Source of the DNA: Pseudomonas fluorescens
GTDB taxonomy: Bacteria; Pseudomonadota; Gammaproteobacteria; Pseudomonadales; Pseudomonadaceae
Direction: 5' to 3'
Length of the DNA: 64,000 nucleotides
NCBI RefSeq assembly: GCF_001623525.1
Contig: NZ_CP015225.1
Location: 4,414,501-4,478,500 of the forward strand
Shown here: positions 58,705 to 64,000 of the stretch, in pieces
Layout of the letters: each line of letters starts with the position of its first letter
Position numbering within the stretch: position 1 is the stretch's first letter
Translations under genes and position numbers: made by a program
Notes under the pieces: generated by a model
Seen by the model: the letters and a program-made list of their open reading frames with translations, nothing else
Told to the model about the DNA's origin: nothing
The model's database searches: none

Positions 58705-59342
58705 TACCAGCGCCCGTCCCACGCTGCGAAGTTCTGCAACAGTTGCAGGCCATGGGTATGGCTCTTCTCGGGGTGGAACTGCACGGCGAAGCGCGAGCCA
58801 TCGGCCAGGGCCGCGGCGAAATCGACGCCATAGTGACCGCTGCCCACCACCTGCCGCGCATTGCCGGCGGCGATGTAGTAGCTGTGCACGAAGTAGAAGC
58901 GCGCCAGGTCCGGGATGTTGTGCCACAGCGGGTGATCCACCGTCTGTTTCACTTCGTTCCAACCCATGTGCGGGACTTTCAGGTGCTCGCCGTCTTCATG
59001 CAGGCCCTTGCCGAAAAACTTCACCTGACCTGGAAACATGGAGATGCAATCGACGCCGTCGTTCTCTTCGCTGCGCTCGAGCAAGGCTTGCATGCCCACG
59101 CAGATACCAAGGAACGGACGGTCCTGGCTGACTTCGTGCACCAGCTTGTCGAAACCCAGGCGACGAATCTCGGCCATGCAATCGCGAATCGCACCGACGC
59201 CTGGAAACACCACCCGGTCAGCTTCGCGAATCACGTCGGCATCGCTGGTGATCAGCACCTTGCCGGCCCCCACGTGCTCGAGGGCCTTGGCCACCGAGTG
59301 CAGGTTGCCCATGCCGTAGTCGATAACCGCGACCGTCTGCAT
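58704..59342 (-). CDS. hisH: Imidazole glycerol phosphate synthase glutaminase subunit HisH
   Basis: This 212-residue class I amidotransferase has nucleophile Cys in [13 protein letters not shown] and the His-Glu pair in VQFHPEKSH. It supplies ammonia to HisF. It overlaps hisB by one base (TAATG) upstream and the DUF2164 gene by one base downstream. Confidence 0.97.
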   Translation of the reverse strand: MQTVAVIDYGMGNLHSVAKALEHVGAGKVLITSDADVIREADRVVFPGVGAIRDCMAEIRRLGFDKLVHEVSQDRPFLGICVGMQALLERSEENDGVDCISMFPGQVKFFGKGLHEDGEHLKVPHMGWNEVKQTVDHPLWHNIPDLARFYFVHSYYIAAGNARQVVGSGHYGVDFAAALADGSRFAVQFHPEKSHTHGLQLLQNFAAWDGRW

Positions 59343-59935
59343 TACAGGACGCCCTTGGTAGAAGGCATCTGGCCGGCCATGCGGTCATCGAGCTCCACAG
59401 CCATGCGCAGGGCGCGGCCGAAAGCCTTGAACACGGTTTCGATCTGGTGGTGAGTGTTGTGCCCGCGCAGGTTGTCGATGTGCAAGGTCACGTTGGCGTG
59501 GTTGACGAAGCCCTGGAAGAATTCCTGGAACAGGTCGACGTCGAAGCCGCCGACGGTGGCACGGGTGTACGGCACATGCATCTGCAGGCCCGGACGGCCG
59601 GAGAAGTCGATGACCACACGCGACAGCGCCTCATCGAGCGGCACGTAGGCATGGCCGTAGCGACGGATGCCCTTCTTGTCGCCGATGGCTTTGGTAAAGG
59701 CCTGGCCCAAGGTGATACCGACGTCTTCCACCGTGTGGTGGTCGTCGATATGCAGGTCGCCCTTGCTGACGATGTCCAGGTCGATCAGCCCGTGACGGGC
59801 GATCTGGTCCAGCATGTGCTCAAGAAAAGGCACGCCGATATCAAACCGGGCCTTTCCGGTGCCATCCAGGTTGATCGAGGCTTTGATCTGGGTTTCCAGA
59901 GTGTCGCGCTCGACAGACGCCTTACGTTCGGCCAT
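59342..59935 (-). CDS. hisB: Imidazoleglycerol-phosphate dehydratase
   Basis: This 197-residue monofunctional HisB has the metal-binding motifs [23 protein letters not shown], and [12 protein letters not shown]. It lacks the HisB-N phosphatase fused in enterobacteria, as expected for Pseudomonas. The ATG at 59935 is preceded in frame by a GTG. It is the first gene of the his cluster here. Confidence 0.97.
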   Translation of the reverse strand: MAERKASVERDTLETQIKASINLDGTGKARFDIGVPFLEHMLDQIARHGLIDLDIVSKGDLHIDDHHTVEDVGITLGQAFTKAIGDKKGIRRYGHAYVPLDEALSRVVIDFSGRPGLQMHVPYTRATVGGFDVDLFQEFFQGFVNHANVTLHIDNLRGHNTHHQIETVFKAFGRALRMAVELDDRMAGQMPSTKGVL

Positions 59936-60090
59936 CACCAGCTCCGCAAAATCATTGGGCGAAAAAGGCAGCCATTATAGGGGCGCGAGCGGCAAACAGA
60001 AACACGGGAGGTGATATCCCTGACGGGTTGTCTCCCGGGCTGTCGGCGATAGACATGTCCATACAAGTCTTTGCCATCACCCAAAACGAC

Positions 60091-60180
60091 TGTGGGAGCG
60101 AGCTTGCTCGCGATGGCGGTGGGTCAGCAGACAATGATGTCGACTGACACGCCCCCATCGCGAGCAGGCTCGCTCCCATA
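60091..60180. repeat. REP/BIME pair, family B
   Basis: Inverted family-B cores lie between the OFA transporter stop and the hisB start. No other feature is visible in the 59936-60216 gap. Confidence 0.9.
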
Positions 60181-60216
60181 AGGGTTGCCCTGAGCCGATG
60201 ACACAGGGCAACGGTC

Positions 60217-61878
60217 TTAGCGGAACAACACCGCTGTCTTCTGCAGGGTCACCCACACACCCCACGCCAACGGAATGCCCACCACCAGCCAGGCGGCGAT
60301 CGCCAGGGGCTTGGTGCCCGGCGCGGCTTTCCACTCCAGCGAAGTGCTGCTGTCGGCGCCTTTGTCATGGCCCAGCGCCTGTTCGGCGGCCAGTTCGGCG
60401 TCGGTCATGAAGTACTTGTCGGCGACCGGGCGGACCAGCAGGTTGCACAGGAAGCCCAGCACCAGCAGGCCGGAGAGGATATACAAGGTGATGTCATAGG
60501 CCGCGGCACGTTCAACGCCGATGCTCAGCTGATATTCACGCAGGTAGTTCACCAGGACCGGACCCAGCACGCCTGCCGCCGCCCAGGCGGTCAACAACCG
60601 ACCGTGGATCGCGCCGACCATTTGCGTACCGAACAGGTCCGCCAGGTACGCCGGCACAGTGGCGAAACCGCCGCCGTACATCGACAGGATGATGCAGAAC
60701 GCCGCCACGAACAGCGCGACGCTACCCAGGTGACCCAGGTTCGGGATCAGCGCGTACAGGGCAAAGCCCAGGGCGAAGAACACGAAATAGGTGTTTTTGC
60801 GACCCAGGTAATCCGAGAAGGATGCCCAGAAGAACCGACCGCCGATGTTGAACAAGCTCAACAGACCGGTGAAACCAGCCGCGATGGCCGCGATCTGGCC
60901 CAGTTGCGTAGCGTCCAGTTGGCCAAACGGCAGGTCGTTGCCGAGCAACTTGCCACCGAACACTTCCTGCAGCAGTGGCGAAGCCATGCCGAGGATGCCG
61001 ATACCGGCGGATACATTCAGGCACAGCACCAGCCATACCAGACGGAACTGCGGGGTTTTCCAGGCCACGTTCACGTGAACGTGGCGATGGGTGATCATCG
61101 CGTTCGCGGCTTTCTTCGGTGCCGGGGTCCAGCCTTCAGGCTTCCAACCGGTTGGCGGGACGCGGTACGACAAGGCGCCACCGATCATGAACACAAAGTA
61201 GATCGCGGCCATGACCAGGAAGCTCTGCCATACGCCCACGCCGGTTGGCGAAGCGAAATGGCTCATCAGCGCCGCGGCCAGCGGAGCACCGACCATCGCA
61301 CCGCCGCCAAAGCCCATGATCGCCATGCCAGTGGCCATGCCGCGTTTGTCCGGGAACCACTTGATCAGGGTCGACACCGGGGAGATATAGCCCAGACCCA
61401 GGCCGATACCGCCGATCACGCCGGAACCGATCCACATCAGCCAGATCTGGTGGGTATAGATACCCAACGCGGAAATCAGCAGGCCACCGCACCAGCACAA
61501 GGCCGATACAACCCCGGCCTTGCGTGGCCCGGCGTGTTCCAGCCAGCCGCCCCAGATGGCTGCCGAGCAACCCAGGAAGATGAAGAACAGGGTGTAGATC
61601 CAACCGAGCATCGAGATCGGCCAGTCACATTGGGACGAAAAGACTTGCGAGATGAAGCTCATATCCGGTGCACAGGCCACAGGCTTGGTGATACCCAAGG
61701 CTTTGGACAGTGGCAGCCAGAACACCGAGAAGCCGTAGGCCATGCCGATGCAGAGGTGAATAGCCAGTGCGGCCGGTGGAACCAACCACCGGTTGAAACC
61801 GGGCTTGGCGATGATGCGCTCTTTGGAGAGGAACGCTGGCTGGTCGGCGATGCCGCCAGCCGTGATGCTCGTGCTCAT
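60217..61878 (-). CDS. OFA-family MFS transporter
   Basis: This 553-residue transporter has about 12 helices and belongs to the oxalate/formate antiporter (OFA) family. The first helix is preceded by NRWLVPPAALAIHLCIGMAYGFSVFWLPLSKALG. An MFS loop WFPDKRGMATGMAIMGFGGGA follows helix 4-5. The insert between the first two helices (ACAPDMSFISQVFSSQCDW region, two Cys) is typical of the longer Pseudomonas form. The substrate is uncertain: oxalate, formate or another monocarboxylate. It is a single gene. Confidence 0.88.
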   Translation of the reverse strand: MSTSITAGGIADQPAFLSKERIIAKPGFNRWLVPPAALAIHLCIGMAYGFSVFWLPLSKALGITKPVACAPDMSFISQVFSSQCDWPISMLGWIYTLFFIFLGCSAAIWGGWLEHAGPRKAGVVSALCWCGGLLISALGIYTHQIWLMWIGSGVIGGIGLGLGYISPVSTLIKWFPDKRGMATGMAIMGFGGGAMVGAPLAAALMSHFASPTGVGVWQSFLVMAAIYFVFMIGGALSYRVPPTGWKPEGWTPAPKKAANAMITHRHVHVNVAWKTPQFRLVWLVLCLNVSAGIGILGMASPLLQEVFGGKLLGNDLPFGQLDATQLGQIAAIAAGFTGLLSLFNIGGRFFWASFSDYLGRKNTYFVFFALGFALYALIPNLGHLGSVALFVAAFCIILSMYGGGFATVPAYLADLFGTQMVGAIHGRLLTAWAAAGVLGPVLVNYLREYQLSIGVERAAAYDITLYILSGLLVLGFLCNLLVRPVADKYFMTDAELAAEQALGHDKGADSSTSLEWKAAPGTKPLAIAAWLVVGIPLAWGVWVTLQKTAVLFR

Positions 61879-62050
61879 TGTGTATCCCCCAGTTATTGGA
61901 ATGGTCCGTCAGCCACGCGTCACCCTCAGCCTTCATTGCACGCAGGCATGGCTGTATTTTCTGGTGAAGCTCCATAGTGTGCGACATCAAGTCGCAGAAG
62001 GACGGACGAACGGGCAAAGGTTACCATTTGCTCGCGGCAGAAAAACCAAA

Positions 62051-62060
62051 GTGATATCAC
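62051..62060. promoter_or_regulatory. Palindrome upstream of the OFA transporter
   Basis: GTGATATCAC is a perfect 10-bp palindrome flanked by AAA and CTTTT. It lies 172 bases upstream of the transporter ATG and 79 bases upstream of the PanZ-like gene, in the divergent control region. It is a candidate regulator site with no named regulator. Confidence 0.4.
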
Positions 62061-62139
62061 CTTTTTCGTGCCATCTGTCTTATCGCACGCCCACTCGTTT
62101 TCTGTAGGGGGCTAACGATTTATTTTTTCAGGAATTTCC

Positions 62140-62538
62140 ATGCCCATCGTTGTCGAGCTCATCACCGACGCCAGCTGTCAGGACCAACAGGACCTGCAGA
62201 AAATCTACCGGGATGCCCCGGCCTGGCTGTTCGAACCGTTTAGCGATGCCACGCAACTGATTGCGCAATGCCTCGAGGAAGGCTCGCTGATCGCGGCACG
62301 CTTCAATGACCGACTGCTCGGTGCAGCACGCCTGCAACGGCACCAGAACGCCTGGTGCTTGTCCCACCTGTGCGTACGAAACGTTACCCGTCGCCGTGGC
62401 GTGGCTGAACGGCTGGTGAGCGAAGCTCGGCGAATGGCCGCACCAAGCGGTGCCGAGCTGCACTTGTTGGCCCCGGCCGGGCATCTGCAAGCCCAGGCGC
62501 TGGCGGCCAAATTGAAATTGCCGCTGGACGAATGCTAG
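62140..62538 (+). CDS. PanZ/PanM-like acetyl-CoA-binding GNAT protein
   Basis: This 132-residue GNAT-fold protein resembles enteric PanZ: DLQKIYRDAP, IAARFNDRLLGAARL and VRNVTRRRGVAERLV match the PanZ patterns LQKI, ARFNERLL and VREVTRRRGVG. RRRGVA is the CoA pyrophosphate loop. PanZ triggers cleavage of pro-PanD and senses acetyl-CoA. Whether this protein does so in Pseudomonas is inference. It is divergent from the OFA transporter. Confidence 0.8.
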   Translation: MPIVVELITDASCQDQQDLQKIYRDAPAWLFEPFSDATQLIAQCLEEGSLIAARFNDRLLGAARLQRHQNAWCLSHLCVRNVTRRRGVAERLVSEARRMAAPSGAELHLLAPAGHLQAQALAAKLKLPLDEC

Positions 62539-62559
62539 TTAAAGCCGAACACAAATCCC

Positions 62560-62692
62560 TGTGGCGAGGGAGTTTGCTCCCGCTGGGGGGCGCAGTCCCC
62601 CCAAAACCCAACGCCTCGGTGTGTTCAGGCACACCGATTCGCCCGGTTTGGGGCTGCTTCGCAGCCCAGCGGGAGCAAGCTCCCTCGCCACA
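62560..62692. repeat. REP/BIME pair, family A (long linker)
   Basis: Inverted GTGGCGAGGGAGC-type cores (left copy with one change, AGTTTGC) flank about 80 bases with an inner hairpin, between the PanZ-like gene and asmA. Confidence 0.88.
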
Positions 62693-62808
62693 GGATCACA
62701 CCTGCCGGCCTGACTGCGAGGGAGTGAGACACGATCACCCAACGCGCCACTAATTCGGGGCGTTATACTCCCGGCTAAATTTTGAACTCAACCTACAAGG
62801 ATTCGCCC

Positions 62809-64000
62809 ATGAAAGCGTTCGGCAAAATCCTGGGTCTGGTACTTCTCGGGCTGTTGCTGATCATTGTGGCCCTGGGCTTTGCCCTGACCCACCTGTTCGA
62901 TCCCAACGACTACAAAGAAGAGATCCGCCAGATAGCCCGCGACAAGGCCCACATCGAGCTGACCCTCAATGGCGACATTGGCTGGAGCCTGTTTCCGTGG
63001 CTGGGCCTTGAGTTGCACGATGCCAGCGTCGCGACCTTGGCCAGTCCGACCCAGCCTTTCGCTGACCTGCAGATGCTCGGCCTTTCGGTCCGGGTAATAC
63101 CGCTGCTGCGCCGGGAAGTACAAATGAGCGATGTGCGGGTCGAAGGCCTGAACCTGCGGCTCAATCGTGACAAGAACGGGCACGGCAACTGGGAAGACAT
63201 CGGCAAGGTGCCGGCCTCTGCGTCGACGGCGAACGCGCCGGCCCCCGTGCCATCCCAACAACCGACCCCGCCCGTCAGTACCCCGGCAGAAAAACCTGCC
63301 CAGCCGACCCGACTGGATATCGATAGCCTGACCGTGAACAACGCCCGGGTCGAATACACCGACGAGCAGACCGGCAAGCTGTTCACGGCCGAGAGCATCC
63401 AACTGAGCACCGGCCCGGTTCACGATTCCACCAACATTCCAGTCACCCTGACCGCATTTCTGTCCAGCAACCAGCCGGCCGTACGCGTACGCACCGAAGT
63501 GACGGGGGAACTGCGCTTCGAACGTGCCTTGAAGCGCTACAAGTTCGAAGACCTGAAACTGTCCGGCGAAGCCACCGGCGATCCCTTGCAGGGCAAGACC
63601 CTGAACTTCGCCATCCAAGGCCAACTGTTCCTGGACAAAGCCGCAAACGTCGCCGAGTGGACCGGCATCAAGCTGTCGCTCAATCAACTGCGCGCCCTGG
63701 GTGAACTGAAGGTCAACGACCTCGACAAGACCCCGCAATTGAATGGCGGCGTGTCCATCGCCCAGTTCGACTTGGCGAAGTTCGTCGAAAGCATCGGCCA
63801 GAAACTCCCAGCCATGGCCGAAGGCAGCCTGAGCAAGGTCGAGCTGTCCAGCCGCATTGCCGGTACGCCAACCAGTGTCGAGCTCAACGACATCAACCTG
63901 AAAGTGGACGACAGCAACTTCAGCGGTCGCATCGCCGTGGAGGACTTCGCCAAGCAGTCCCTGCGCGCGCAGCTCAAGGCCGACACGTTCAACGTCGACC
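62809..64000 (+). CDS. asmA: AsmA family protein, 3'-truncated by window edge
   Basis: The first 397 codons of an AsmA-type protein are visible. It has an N-terminal membrane helix (ILGLVLLGLLLIIVALGFALTHL), then the AsmA motif FDPNDYKEEIRQIARDKAHIELTLNGDIGWSLFPWLG (start of the beta-groove lipid-transfer domain), a Pro/Ala-rich linker (about 140-165), and further beta repeats. AsmA-like proteins bridge inner and outer membranes and affect phospholipid transport. AAGG lies upstream of the ATG. The end is outside the window. Confidence 0.92.
   Translation, partial: MKAFGKILGLVLLGLLLIIVALGFALTHLFDPNDYKEEIRQIARDKAHIELTLNGDIGWSLFPWLGLELHDASVATLASPTQPFADLQMLGLSVRVIPLLRREVQMSDVRVEGLNLRLNRDKNGHGNWEDIGKVPASASTANAPAPVPSQQPTPPVSTPAEKPAQPTRLDIDSLTVNNARVEYTDEQTGKLFTAESIQLSTGPVHDSTNIPVTLTAFLSSNQPAVRVRTEVTGELRFERALKRYKFEDLKLSGEATGDPLQGKTLNFAIQGQLFLDKAANVAEWTGIKLSLNQLRALGELKVNDLDKTPQLNGGVSIAQFDLAKFVESIGQKLPAMAEGSLSKVELSSRIAGTPTSVELNDINLKVDDSNFSGRIAVEDFAKQSLRAQLKADTFNVD

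Overview
The window looks like chromosomal core sequence from a fluorescent-group Pseudomonas. It is GC-rich. Its gene order (opgGH, dtd-pip, a complete hut cluster, fbp, typA-thiI-glnA-ntrBC, secB-grx-gpmI-envC-ctpA, hisBH-A-F, asmA) matches the conserved Pseudomonas chromosome as I know it. The intergenic regions are filled with palindromic REP/BIME elements typical of P. fluorescens-type genomes. I see no phage, plasmid, insertion sequence, CRISPR array, tRNA or rRNA. The genes at both edges are cut by the window.

Layout. 1-5172: end of a DUF6124 gene, then opgGH (osmoregulated periplasmic glucans) on the minus strand. 5173-8687: dtd-pip, an HSL-type esterase and an orphan choline/betaine-type binding protein. 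8949-24267: histidine utilisation cluster. hutU, an NCS1 permease, hutXWV, a hutH-like gene, hutH, hutI and hutG run on the minus strand; hutC-hutD also run on the minus strand and hutF diverges. HutF plus HutG give the five-step route histidine > urocanate > imidazolone propionate > formiminoglutamate > formylglutamate > glutamate + formate. A sigma-54 promoter overlapped by a HutC operator lies in front of hutU, and a second palindrome lies between hutC and hutF. 24389-37882: lipocalin, small lipoprotein, amino-acid-type chemoreceptor, DUF924, fbp, a DUF3999/DUF2339 membrane pair, glycogen phosphorylase and a YkgJ-type cysteine-cluster protein. 38034-49268: typA, thiI, then the nitrogen block glnA, a secreted chorismate mutase, two DUF4124 genes, ntrBC, and an NrsZ-type triple-repeat small RNA with its own sigma-54 promoter, followed by trmL. 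49387-56001: secB, grxC, rhodanese-fold protein, gpmI, envC, ctpA and a YibQ-type deacetylase. 56080-64000: solute-binding protein, hisF, hisA, DUF2164, hisH, hisB, an OFA-family transporter, a PanZ-like protein and the start of asmA.

The main theme is carbon/nitrogen control. hutU, glnA and nrsZ each carry a well-formed -24/-12 promoter, consistent with NtrC (and, for hut, CbrB-type) activation. The chemoreceptor retains all the residues of the amino-acid-binding dCache signature. The most unusual coding feature is the hutH-like gene at 12765-14288. It is full length and in frame, but the Ala-Ser-Gly triad that forms the MIO cofactor is deleted. The most unusual non-coding features are a 33-bp near-perfect inverted repeat at 24981-25053, a 2.6-copy tandem array of a 218-bp REP-containing unit upstream of hutU, and the triple-repeat sRNA. 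No wholly unknown multigene system is apparent.
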